Shown: piece after piece, positions 26,785 to 34,162 of the stretch
Position numbering within the stretch: the stretch's first letter is position 1
Layout of the letters: each line of letters starts with the position of its first letter
NCBI GenBank assembly: GCA_015067975.1
Contig: SVLK01000004.1
Span: forward strand, 47,303 to 111,302
Direction of reading: 5' to 3'
DNA length: 64,000 nucleotides
DNA from: Oscillospiraceae bacterium
GTDB lineage: Bacteria > Bacillota > Clostridia > Oscillospirales > Oscillospiraceae
Position numbers and translations under genes: made by a program
The notes under the pieces: generated by a model
Seen by the model: the letters and a program-made list of their open reading frames with translations, nothing else
Databases searched by the model: none
What the model was told of the DNA's origin: nothing

Positions 26785-27711
26785 TTACAGGGTCTCTTTG
26801 ATCTTAGCTGCGATCTGATCTGCAGTCAAACCGTACTCGCGCAGCACGTCCATGGCCTTACCGGATTGGCCAAACTGATCATTGATACCGATTTTCTTAA
26901 ACTTGCAGCAGATTTTACCCATCAGCACATCAGCCACAGCATCACCCAGACCACCAATCACACTGTGTTCTTCCACAGTGATGACGTTGCCGCACTTTTC
27001 TGCGTATTTAGTTACGCACTCGGCATCGATGGGCTTGATGGTGTGCATATTGATCACGCTGATTTCAATGCCCTCGGCGGAGAGCAGCTTGGCAGCCTCC
27101 AGAGTCTCGTTTACCATCAGACCGCAGGCAAACACAGCGGCGTCTTTGCCTTCACGCAGCACGTTGGCTTTACCGATTTCGAAAGGATAGTCCTCTTCAA
27201 ATACGGGAGAAGCCAGACGGGCAGTGCGCATGTAAGCGGGACCGTCCATCTCGGCCAGAGCAAAGGTGGCCTTGCGAGTTTCCTTAGCATCTGCGGGAAC
27301 GACGATGGTCATGCCGGGGATCATGCGCATTAGGCCGATATCTTCAATAGACTGATGGCTGCCACCGTCTTCGCCAACGGAAACGCCGGCGTGAGAGCAG
27401 CAGATCTTAACATTAAACTTGGGATAAGCAACAGAGTTGCGGATCTGCTCGTAAGCGCGGCCAGCTCCAAACATGGCGAAGGTGGAGCAGAAGGGGATCA
27501 GACCCATAGTAGACAGGCCTGCGCTGATATTAACCATGTTGGCCTCAGCGATACCGCAATCGAAGAAACGCTCGGGGTAAGCGCCCTTAAAGAATTTGGT
27601 CATCGTGGCACCGGCCAGATCGGCATCCAAAACCACGACCTTTTCATTGACAGCGCCCAGTTCTACCAAAGCCTTACCATAGGCTTCACGGGTTGCAATT
27701 TTTTCACTCAT
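26785..27711 (-). CDS. Transketolase, C-terminal subunit
   Basis: A 308-residue protein covering the pyrimidine-binding and C-terminal domains of transketolase (DADLAGATMT, the FCSTFAMFG segment and HSHAGVSVGEDGGSHQ-type motif). It starts 4 bases after the stop of the N-terminal subunit gene, so both are made from one message and together form one enzyme of the non-oxidative pentose phosphate route. Split transketolases are common in Clostridia. A specific DXP synthase role is unlikely given the split form. Confidence 0.92.
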   Translation of the reverse strand: MSEKIATREAYGKALVELGAVNEKVVVLDADLAGATMTKFFKGAYPERFFDCGIAEANMVNISAGLSTMGLIPFCSTFAMFGAGRAYEQIRNSVAYPKFNVKICCSHAGVSVGEDGGSHQSIEDIGLMRMIPGMTIVVPADAKETRKATFALAEMDGPAYMRTARLASPVFEEDYPFEIGKANVLREGKDAAVFACGLMVNETLEAAKLLSAEGIEISVINMHTIKPIDAECVTKYAEKCGNVITVEEHSVIGGLGDAVADVLMGKICCKFKKIGINDQFGQSGKAMDVLREYGLTADQIAAKIKETL

Positions 27712-27715
27712 GGTC

Positions 27716-28528
27716 TTAGTCCTCCAATTCCTTCAAAGCCTGTGCGCGCTGCTCGGCATTGGGAGCCTTGCCATGCCAGCCAGCCTGATTTTCCATAAAG
27801 GAAACACCTTTACCCTTTACCGTGTGTGCAAGAATGCACTTGGGTTTGCCGGGAGTTGCCTTTGCGGAGAGAGCGGCCTCGACTGCGTCCAGATCGTGGC
27901 CGTCAACCAATTCGTACAGATCAAAGCCGAAAGCCTTGATTTTGGCAGGCAGATCACCCAGAGACATAACCTCGTCGTTGGAACCGTCAATCTGCAGACC
28001 GTTGTTATCGATGATTACCGTCAGGTTATCCAGCTTAAAGTGGGCGGCAGACATCAAAGCCTCCCAGATCTGGCCTTCCTGACATTCGCCATCACCCAAA
28101 ACGGTATAGACATTGATGTCCTTGTTCTGCAGCTTAGCGCCCAGTGCCATACCTACGGCAATAGAACAGCCCTGGCCGAGAGAGCCGGTGGAGGCATCAA
28201 TACCGGGGACCTTCTTACAGTCGGGATGACCCTGCAGGATACTGTGCAGCTGACGGAAATTCTCGAACTCAGCGGGATCGATGAAGCCGCGTTCGGCCAG
28301 AACTGCATAGTAGCAGGGAGCGCAGTGGCCTTTGCTCAGCACAAAACGGTCACGGTCGGGATTTTTGGGGTTATTGGGGTCAATACGCATGTGGTTGAAG
28401 AACAGGCTGGTCATGATCTCGGTAATCGATAGAGAACCACCGGGATGACCACTTGCAGCATTCGCCGTCATATTGATGATATGGCGGCGGACTTGCTTGC
28501 AAATTTTAGAAAGTTCTAGTGTTGTCAT
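27716..28528 (-). CDS. Transketolase, N-terminal subunit
   Basis: The 270-residue thiamine-diphosphate-binding half of a split transketolase. It has SGHPGGSLS near the N terminus, the cofactor motif GDGECQEGQ-WEA running to NN (GDG-x-NN pattern), and HTVKGKGVSFME near the end. GGAGG precedes the ATG on the minus strand. The gene opens the two-gene transketolase operon. Confidence 0.93.
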   Translation of the reverse strand: MTTLELSKICKQVRRHIINMTANAASGHPGGSLSITEIMTSLFFNHMRIDPNNPKNPDRDRFVLSKGHCAPCYYAVLAERGFIDPAEFENFRQLHSILQGHPDCKKVPGIDASTGSLGQGCSIAVGMALGAKLQNKDINVYTVLGDGECQEGQIWEALMSAAHFKLDNLTVIIDNNGLQIDGSNDEVMSLGDLPAKIKAFGFDLYELVDGHDLDAVEAALSAKATPGKPKCILAHTVKGKGVSFMENQAGWHGKAPNAEQRAQALKELED

Positions 28529-28561
28529 ATGAAACCTCCGCTTTCATAAGATACTAATTTA

Positions 28562-28590
28562 AGAGTAATCCAATTGATGCATAAAGTCAA
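28562..28590 (-). promoter_or_regulatory. Putative promoter of the transketolase operon
   Basis: Minus strand TTGACT (28590-28585), a 17-base spacer and TACTCT (28567-28562). Confidence 0.55.
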
Positions 28591-28657
28591 GATTTGAAAG
28601 AATAACCGCAGATGGCAGGAGAAATTATTACGAATGAAAAAAGGGAGGAGCAGGAAG

Positions 28658-29689
28658 TTATTCCTGCTCCTCATTATCGTCGATTTTACCTTTGATTTTA
28701 ACCTTTGACAAGGGATTTGCCTTTGCAGCAATACGCAGTGATTCGTTATCAACATGCGTATATATTTCTGTGGTATTCAAATGCTCATGTCCCAAAACTT
28801 CTTGTACCGCTTTAACATCAACACCATTTTGCAGCATCAGTGTTGCTGCAGTATGGCGCAGTTTATGGGAAGAATACTGCGTGCTGTCCAATCCTGCATG
28901 TGAAAGATGGTTTTTCACCAGTGTATGTACCATCGAGCGGCTGATACGTTTGTTCTGACCGGAAAGAAACAAAGCGTCTTGATCTTTGCCGGTAATGGGA
29001 CGTCTAACAGCAAGGTAGTTTTTTAAAGCGCTCTGGCAAGCTTGATTCAGGTAAACAATGCGCACTTTATTACCTTTGCCAAGGATACGGAGAGCATCTT
29101 CATGAATATCACTGCGATTCAAGCCGATCAGCTCGGAAATACGTAATCCGCAATTCAAAAAGAGCGTTAAAATACAATAATCACGTTCTCTGTTAGGACC
29201 ATCCACCGAATCCAGCAGGGAAAGGCTTTCGTTTAGCGTCAAATAGCGGGGGAGAGTCTTTTTTAACTTGGGAGAATCAATATCTTTGCAAGGATTGTTC
29301 TCCAAAAGATGCACTTTATTGCACAAATAATTAAAAAAAGAGCGAATTGTGGCAAGTTTTCGCGCTCTTGTAGCGGCGGAAAGACCTTTGTCAGAATTTT
29401 CACTATTGTGAAAAATTACACGATCTCGACTCAAATAAGTCATATAGCCGTAAATATCCGTCAGGGAAACAGTGCGAATCAAGTTGATATCGACGTCCAT
29501 GATACTGATTTCATCAAAAGGAGTATCAAGAAGGCTGCGATCACGGGATTGCTTTAAATAACGGAAAAAATTGCGCAAGTCCAAAAAGTACTCATCAACA
29601 GTTTTCTGGGAGTGCGCTTTAATGGTCTCGTGATAAGACAGAAAGTCCAATAAGATTTTAGGAGACTCAAAACGGTAATCAGATGCCAT
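28658..29689 (-). CDS. Tyrosine recombinase of the XerC/XerD type
   Basis: A 343-residue integrase-family recombinase, longer than XerD (294) because of an insertion in the N-terminal domain (about residues 55-105). All catalytic residues are present: Arg183, a Lys near 206, His275, Arg278, His301 and Tyr310. The ATG at 29689 has no clear Shine-Dalgarno. It could be the XerC partner of the XerD at 2615 or a dedicated recombinase of Clostridia. No integrated element or attachment repeat is visible beside it. A leader with a hairpin and a mini-ORF lies upstream. Confidence 0.88.
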   Translation of the reverse strand: MASDYRFESPKILLDFLSYHETIKAHSQKTVDEYFLDLRNFFRYLKQSRDRSLLDTPFDEISIMDVDINLIRTVSLTDIYGYMTYLSRDRVIFHNSENSDKGLSAATRARKLATIRSFFNYLCNKVHLLENNPCKDIDSPKLKKTLPRYLTLNESLSLLDSVDGPNRERDYCILTLFLNCGLRISELIGLNRSDIHEDALRILGKGNKVRIVYLNQACQSALKNYLAVRRPITGKDQDALFLSGQNKRISRSMVHTLVKNHLSHAGLDSTQYSSHKLRHTAATLMLQNGVDVKAVQEVLGHEHLNTTEIYTHVDNESLRIAAKANPLSKVKIKGKIDDNEEQE

Positions 29690-29801
29690 AACAATCAGCA
29701 GAGCAGATGATTGATCAGCAAATACATAATACGCGGTATCTGAGCCGAGCGTTACTGCAGACAGCGCGACTTAAACAGATACAGCATTTCTATCGATCAA
29801 A

Positions 29802-29873
29802 TCATCCGGAACAGATAAAATGTACCAATATGAGGCTCCGGTGAAATATCGCCTTAAAAGCCTTAAAATCCAT
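29802..29873 (-). CDS. Possible 23-residue leader peptide before the recombinase gene
   Basis: ATG at 29873-29871 follows AGAGGAGGG by 4 bases, the best ribosome-binding site in this interval, and the frame runs 23 codons to TGA at 29804-29802. The peptide (MDFKAFKAIFHRSLILVHFI, then CSG) is hydrophobic with basic residues. It does not join the recombinase frame. A regulatory upstream ORF is my reading; chance is possible. Confidence 0.4.
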   Translation of the reverse strand: MDFKAFKAIFHRSLILVHFICSG

Positions 29874-29886
29874 TTTACCCTCCTCT

Positions 29887-29918
29887 CAATTGAACAAAAT
29901 TTTTATTTTGTTCAATTG
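29887..29918. repeat. Perfect 14-base inverted repeat
   Basis: CAATTGAACAAAAT, a 4-base loop, then ATTTTGTTCAATTG. In RNA from the minus strand it would fold directly in front of the AGAGGAGGG ribosome-binding site of the mini-ORF. It could be a regulator-binding site or an RNA hairpin. Confidence 0.8.
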
Positions 29919-29960
29919 CCTATATCTCTGCAGCTCCTCCTTCCGTCTAAGAATATATAA

Positions 29961-29988
29961 ATTATAGCATAAGCAAACGCTGTTGGAA
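29961..29988 (-). promoter_or_regulatory. Candidate promoter for the recombinase leader
   Basis: Minus strand TTCCAA (29988-29983), a 16-base spacer and TATAAT (29966-29961) with an extended -10 TGC. The -35 lies inside the hairpin at 29976-30007. Confidence 0.45.
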
Positions 29989-30007
29989 AGCTTTTTCCAA
30001 CAGCGTT
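29976..30007 (-). terminator. Hairpin just after the XRE/desulfoferrodoxin-like gene
   Basis: AACGCTGTTGGAAA pairs with TTTCCAACAGCGTT around a 4-base loop. The U tract that follows on the minus strand is weak (GTTTGCTT), so termination may be partial. Confidence 0.6.
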
Positions 30008-30016
30008 ATTAAGTGC

Positions 30017-30628
30017 TCATCTGTTTCTTGGCTGGCGTATTGGCTTCGGCAACGGCTGATAAAACAGCCCGTGCTGGCTGCAATGCCAAATCAGCTGTGC
30101 GCCTATAGCGCGCGGCAATCTTACCTGTACATCCCATTCCGGATATAACTTTCGCAATAGCAACTGATCGCTGCTTAACAACCCTACACATGTGATGTAA
30201 TGATCGCGGCTCATTTCGTGTTGCGACGAAATATAATATTCGTTGTCAATCCATTCCACTTGGAGAGTCTCCCCTTCTGCCTTTTGAGCAATCAAGGGCT
30301 GCAACATTTTACCGCAGCATGTTACACCGGTTGGTACGACAGCAGTAATAATATTTCCGCAATTAGGACAAATATAGAACTTCAGATGCCTAAAATTGCC
30401 GGAATTCTTCTGCTTTTCGTCCAAATTTCCGGTAAATAGTGCTGAAAAGTCCACTTCCAATGCGGCGGAAAGCGCCGGAAAGAGAGAGATTTCAGGACAA
30501 CCGTTGCCGCACTCCCATTTGGAAACCGTCTTATTGCTGACATGCAGCATTTCTGCCAAAGCTTCCTGCGTCAAGCCTTTTTCAGTACGCAGTTGGCGAA
30601 TCAATTGACCGATTCTTTCGTAATTCAT
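30017..30628 (-). CDS. XRE-family regulator fused to a desulfoferrodoxin-like domain
   Basis: A 203-residue fusion. Residues 6-62 are a Cro/C1-type helix-turn-helix (LTQEALAEMLHVSNKTVSKWE). Residues 82-190 follow desulfoferrodoxin throughout: the desulforedoxin four-cysteine site (Cys87, Cys90, Cys104, Cys105) and a superoxide-reductase-like iron site (His137-x5-His143 and Cys183-x2-His186). The His of the usual EKHVP segment is absent (AEGET instead), so the second site keeps three of four His ligands plus the Cys. I infer an iron-based redox or superoxide sensor that binds DNA. The start at 30628 is supported by GAGGTGA. Confidence 0.8.
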   Translation of the reverse strand: MNYERIGQLIRQLRTEKGLTQEALAEMLHVSNKTVSKWECGNGCPEISLFPALSAALEVDFSALFTGNLDEKQKNSGNFRHLKFYICPNCGNIITAVVPTGVTCCGKMLQPLIAQKAEGETLQVEWIDNEYYISSQHEMSRDHYITCVGLLSSDQLLLRKLYPEWDVQVRLPRAIGAQLIWHCSQHGLFYQPLPKPIRQPRNR

Positions 30629-30646
30629 CGCGTTCACCTCGCGAAA

Positions 30647-30675
30647 ATCATACAATAATTATACTTAATTCGCAA
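30647..30675 (-). promoter_or_regulatory. Putative promoter of the XRE/desulfoferrodoxin-like gene
   Basis: Minus strand TTGCGA (30675-30670), a 17-base spacer and TATGAT (30652-30647). The leader would be only about 11 bases, just enough for the GAGGTGA ribosome-binding site. Confidence 0.55.
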
Positions 30676-30695
30676 TCCACGGTACGTAGAACGCC

Positions 30696-32057
30696 TTATT
30701 TCCCTCTGACAAGGATTTGCAGTGCCTGTGCGACATTTTGCACCGGCAGCAATTCCAGATTCGGCAGCGGCTTGAGCTCTTTAGCGCGGTTTGCGGGGAT
30801 CATGCATTGCGTGAAACCAAGACGCTGCACTTCGGATAACCGCTGCTCCAGATGGCTGATACTGCGCAATTCACCGGATAACCCCACCTCACCAATAGCG
30901 GTCATATGCGGCGGCACAGGCTTGTCCAGATAGCTGGAAGCAATCGCTACAATTGCGGCCAGATCGGCCGCAGGCTCGTCCAACGTCAATCCACCGATAA
31001 TATTGAGATAGGCATCGCACTGAGAGAGTTTGAGCCCTCCCCTCTTTTCCAAAACTGCCATCAGCATAGCGGCACGGTGAAAATCGAAACCGTTGCTGGT
31101 GCGTCGCGGATTTGTGCTACCGGAGGGCACGATCAAAGCCTGTACTTCGGCTAAAATGGGGCGAGCTCCTTCCATGACACAGGTGACACAGGTGCCGGGA
31201 GCATCCTCCGGCCGCCCAGAGAGCAGCATTTCCGAAGGATTCTCCACCTCTTTCAAGCCGTGGTCCATCATTTCGAACACGCCAATTTCGTTGGTGGCGC
31301 CAAAGCGGTTTTTCGCCGCGCGAAGAATGCGGTACGTCATATGCTGATCGCCCTCAAAGTAGAGAACGCAGTCCACCATGTGCTCCAATACCTTGGGACC
31401 GGCAATAGACCCTTCTTTGTTAACGTGACCAATGACAAAAACGGTGATACCACTCCCCTTTGCCAACTGCATCAGCGCCATGGTGCAATCTTTTACTTGT
31501 CCTACGCCGCCGGCTGGAGAATCCAGATCTTCGTTATAAAGCGTCTGAATGGAGTCGATGATCAAAATATCAGGCGATTCTTGATTTGTACATTCAAGGA
31601 TATTTCCCAGACATGTTTCGCTGAGCACGAACAGGTTTTCACTGTCCACGGCCAAACGCTTGGCGCGCATCTTCAGCTGATGCGTCGATTCTTCACCGGA
31701 AACGTACAGAACCTTGGCAAACGAACCCAACTGCTTGCAGATCTGCAGCATCAGCGTAGATTTACCAATACCGGGTGCGCCGCCGACCAAAACCAGTGAG
31801 CCTTTCACAGCTCCGCCACCCAATACGCGGTCCAACTCTCCCATACCGGTTGAGAAACGGATCTCGTCAGCGGTATCAATTTCTGTAATGGGAGATGGCT
31901 TTACAGATATAGGAGAAAAAGACTTCTTCCCTGTTTTGACATTCTTTTCAGCCTGCTCGACGATGGAATTCCATGCACCACAGGCACTGCAGCGACCGGA
32001 CCACTTGGGAGACTCATTGCCGCATTCGGTACAAAAGAAAATGCTTTTGTTTTTCAT
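30696..32057 (-). CDS. radA: DNA repair protein RadA
   Basis: RadA is a RecA-like ATPase that helps branch migration in recombination. The 453-residue product has the N-terminal zinc finger (CTECG and CSACG), Walker A GGAPGIGKST, the RadA-specific KNRFG motif and a Lon-like C-terminal domain. I start at 32057, where AGAGGG lies 6 bases upstream; an ATG two codons earlier would sit directly on that site. The gene begins just after the cwlD stop. Confidence 0.95.
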   Translation of the reverse strand: MKNKSIFFCTECGNESPKWSGRCSACGAWNSIVEQAEKNVKTGKKSFSPISVKPSPITEIDTADEIRFSTGMGELDRVLGGGAVKGSLVLVGGAPGIGKSTLMLQICKQLGSFAKVLYVSGEESTHQLKMRAKRLAVDSENLFVLSETCLGNILECTNQESPDILIIDSIQTLYNEDLDSPAGGVGQVKDCTMALMQLAKGSGITVFVIGHVNKEGSIAGPKVLEHMVDCVLYFEGDQHMTYRILRAAKNRFGATNEIGVFEMMDHGLKEVENPSEMLLSGRPEDAPGTCVTCVMEGARPILAEVQALIVPSGSTNPRRTSNGFDFHRAAMLMAVLEKRGGLKLSQCDAYLNIIGGLTLDEPAADLAAIVAIASSYLDKPVPPHMTAIGEVGLSGELRSISHLEQRLSEVQRLGFTQCMIPANRAKELKPLPNLELLPVQNVAQALQILVRGK

Positions 32058-32059
32058 GT

Positions 32060-32773
32060 TCATCCCTCTTTTGTGTGATATTGAAGATAGCCGGCTGCAA
32101 TAACAACCGCTAATTGTTTCTGATGTTCTGCGCTGCAAAGCAGGCGCGTTTCTTCTTTGTTAGATAAAAAGCCGCACTCCACTAAAATAGCGGGAACGGT
32201 TACTTCTTTTAAAAGATAAATGCTGGAATCGATGGCTTTGCAGTTCTTTTCATTTCCCGGATTGATTACTTGATTCATGGCGCGCTGAACGCATTCAGCG
32301 ATTTTAGCTGCCGGCTGCACAGTATTGTAGAACACCTGTGCGCCATGTACCTTCCCGTTCCCTGCCAGACTGTTTTGATGAATACTGATCAGCGTGGACT
32401 TCGGCATGCTGTTGATCAGCGCTACACGGTTTTTCAGATCGGAAACTTTCTGCGCTTTGATAGACCCGGCATCGGGTGAAGATAAGTCGTTTTCGTCAGT
32501 ACGTGTCATCGCTGCAGGATGTCCGGAAAAAAGAAGCACGGACTCCAAACGCTGTGTAAGTTGCAGATTGATCAGACTTTCCTGTGTGCCATCTGCTGCA
32601 GTAGCACCGCCATCCATACCTCCGTGCCCTGCATCCAGGATGAGGTGCGGCTCACTGTAAAGTTTTGCCGCTGATACAGTTTTGCTTGGTATGCGACTGA
32701 TCAAGAAAAGGCATAGCGCAGCAATCAATAAAAAAATGATAGCGGTAATGAGCCGCCGAGAGCGAAAAAACAT
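32060..32773 (-). CDS. cwlD: N-acetylmuramoyl-L-alanine amidase, CwlD-like
   Basis: A 237-residue Amidase_3 enzyme with one N-terminal membrane anchor or signal (about residues 8-28). Zinc ligands and catalytic residues are visible: LDAGHGG, a middle Glu, SIHQN and VECGF. CwlD makes muramic-delta-lactam in the spore cortex, and the length and anchor fit that family; a vegetative amidase cannot be excluded. AAGGAGGGG precedes the ATG at 32773. Two bases separate its stop from radA. Confidence 0.85.
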   Translation of the reverse strand: MFFRSRRLITAIIFLLIAALCLFLISRIPSKTVSAAKLYSEPHLILDAGHGGMDGGATAADGTQESLINLQLTQRLESVLLFSGHPAAMTRTDENDLSSPDAGSIKAQKVSDLKNRVALINSMPKSTLISIHQNSLAGNGKVHGAQVFYNTVQPAAKIAECVQRAMNQVINPGNEKNCKAIDSSIYLLKEVTVPAILVECGFLSNKEETRLLCSAEHQKQLAVVIAAGYLQYHTKEG

Positions 32774-32936
32774 ACCGATCCCCTCCTTACGGCACACCAT
32801 ATGCACCAAAAAGAAGGAACATGCAGTAATTATACCATAGAATACTGTAAAAGAGAATCGCAGTTTCCTTTTCTTTTATTGCTTCATAAACTGGGCTGGG
32901 GCGTAAGACGTCCCAAAAGCAAAGGAGGAGTATTCG

Positions 32937-33422
32937 TTGTATATTGAGAAGATCATGAAAAACGCAAGCTGCTGTGATCTGCCCGGATCTGCATCCGGCT
33001 GCAGTGATCGGGAAGGTTCGCTTCCCGGCCGGTGCGCAGCACTTGCTTTCCCCTATGTTCCTATGCAAAACAAGAATCCCAAACGCTATGATCAGCGTCA
33101 GGCACTGCAGCAAGGAACTCTGTTCCCGGGGCTGGACCTTCCCTTCCACAGAGAGCTGAGAAGCCGCTTCCCTGCGGCCAACTCTGCGCTCTCTGAGCTG
33201 ATGGCATTAGATTTTGCCATCAAAGAACTGGGCCTTTATCTGGATACCCATGCCAACGATCAAGAAGTGCTGGAACTCTATTGGTCGTATATCCGAATGG
33301 CAAAGGAAGGCCGCGAGAAATACGAAGCTATGTACGGACCCCTGAAAAAGACTACCATCACAGAAGGCGGTTACCGTTGGCTGGATGATCCGTGGCCTTG
33401 GGAAAAAGGAGGTAATGACTGA
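32937..33422 (+). CDS. Fused spore coat proteins CotJA-CotJB
   Basis: One 161-residue frame joins two coat proteins that are separate genes in Bacillus. Residues about 35-78 are CotJA-like (PLAF-YVPMQ region, then QALQQGTLFPGLDLPF). Residues about 86-161 are CotJB-like (LMALDFAIKELGLYLDTH, YGPL, WLDDPWPWE). The TTG start at 32937 has AAAGGAGGAG 6 bases upstream; an ATG at 32955 lacks that spacing. The stop overlaps the cotJC ATG. CATAAACT at 32885-32892 could be a sigma-E -10 element. A sequencing-caused fusion is unlikely because the joint reads through without a gap in either domain. Confidence 0.85.
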   Translation: MYIEKIMKNASCCDLPGSASGCSDREGSLPGRCAALAFPYVPMQNKNPKRYDQRQALQQGTLFPGLDLPFHRELRSRFPAANSALSELMALDFAIKELGLYLDTHANDQEVLELYWSYIRMAKEGREKYEAMYGPLKKTTITEGGYRWLDDPWPWEKGGND

Positions 33423-34018
33423 TGTTTGTATATGAAAAGAAACTGCAGTATCCGGTGCGGATCTCTACGCCGAATCCGAAACTGGCAGCGCTGATCATCA
33501 GCCAGTACGGCGGCCCTGACGGCGAACTTGGCGCGTCCCTTCGCTACCTGAGCCAGCGCTATTCCATGCCTTATCCAGAACTGAAAGGGCTCTTGACGGA
33601 CATTGGCGTCGAAGAACTGGGCCATTTGGAGATGATCGGTGCGATCGTTTATCAGCTGACACGTAATTTGAAAGAAGACGATATCCGGAAAGCCGGGTTT
33701 GATGCGTATTTCGTAGATCATACCACCGGTGTCTACCCCACCGCTGCCTCTGGCTGGCCGTGGAACGCTGCCTCTATGGCGGTGAAAGGCGATCTGATCG
33801 CTGATTTGACCGAAGACTTGGCTGCCGAGCAAAAGGCGCGTGTCACTTACGATAATATTCTTCGTATGTCCGATGATCCGGACGTCAACGATGTCATCAA
33901 ATTCCTGCGTCAGCGCGAAGTGGTCCACTTCCAGCGCTTTGGCGAAGGTCTGCAGTTGGCCAAGGAAAAGATGGATCAGAAGAATCTCTATTTCATTAAC
34001 CCGTCCTTCGATAAATAA
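33422..34018 (+). CDS. cotJC: Spore coat protein CotJC, manganese-catalase family
   Basis: A 198-residue four-helix-bundle protein of the manganese catalase family. Metal-ligand segments are visible: a Glu in the SQYGGPDGELGASLRYLSQ helix region, EELGHLEMIG, EQKARVTYD and REVVHFQRFGE. CotJC is a coat component assembled with CotJA. Its ATG overlaps the stop of the fused cotJA-cotJB gene, and it ends at a terminator. Confidence 0.95.
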   Translation: MFVYEKKLQYPVRISTPNPKLAALIISQYGGPDGELGASLRYLSQRYSMPYPELKGLLTDIGVEELGHLEMIGAIVYQLTRNLKEDDIRKAGFDAYFVDHTTGVYPTAASGWPWNAASMAVKGDLIADLTEDLAAEQKARVTYDNILRMSDDPDVNDVIKFLRQREVVHFQRFGEGLQLAKEKMDQKNLYFINPSFDK

Positions 34019-34020
34019 GG

Positions 34021-34048
34021 AAAAGGCGCCGAAACCGGCGCCTTTTTC
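34021..34048 (+). terminator. Intrinsic terminator after cotJC
   Basis: AAAAGGCGCC pairs with GGCGCCTTTTT around GAAACC, two bases after the stop codon. Confidence 0.92.
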
Positions 34049-34116
34049 ATCGCCATTTCACAATTACAACGATACAAAAAGCAGAGTCCCTTTTGCAGGA
34101 CAGATCATGATCTGTA

Positions 34117-34145
34117 TTGCCAAATGAGCGGGAATTTTATATAAT
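34117..34145 (+). promoter_or_regulatory. Promoter of the P-loop kinase gene
   Basis: TTGCCA at 34117-34122, a 17-base spacer and TATAAT at 34140-34145. Confidence 0.65.
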
Positions 34146-34162
34146 AAATCAAATACTGTTAA

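Larger units (their letters stand above)
29690..30016. other. Intergenic region holding the leader of the second recombinase gene
   Basis: These 327 bases contain, reading the minus strand, a hairpin at the end of the regulator gene, a candidate promoter, a perfect 14-base inverted repeat, a strong Shine-Dalgarno with a 23-codon mini-ORF, and about 110 further bases before the recombinase ATG. Each is listed separately. No full-length gene is present. Confidence 0.6.

Noticed and set aside
26785..28528. 1-deoxyxylulose-5-phosphate synthase instead of transketolase.
   Set aside because: DXS is one polypeptide of about 620 residues; the two-gene split with these motifs is the clostridial transketolase form.
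28658..30016. Integrated mobile element around the second tyrosine recombinase.
   Set aside because: The flanking genes are chromosomal core functions, and I see no att-like direct repeats, phage genes or tRNA gene.
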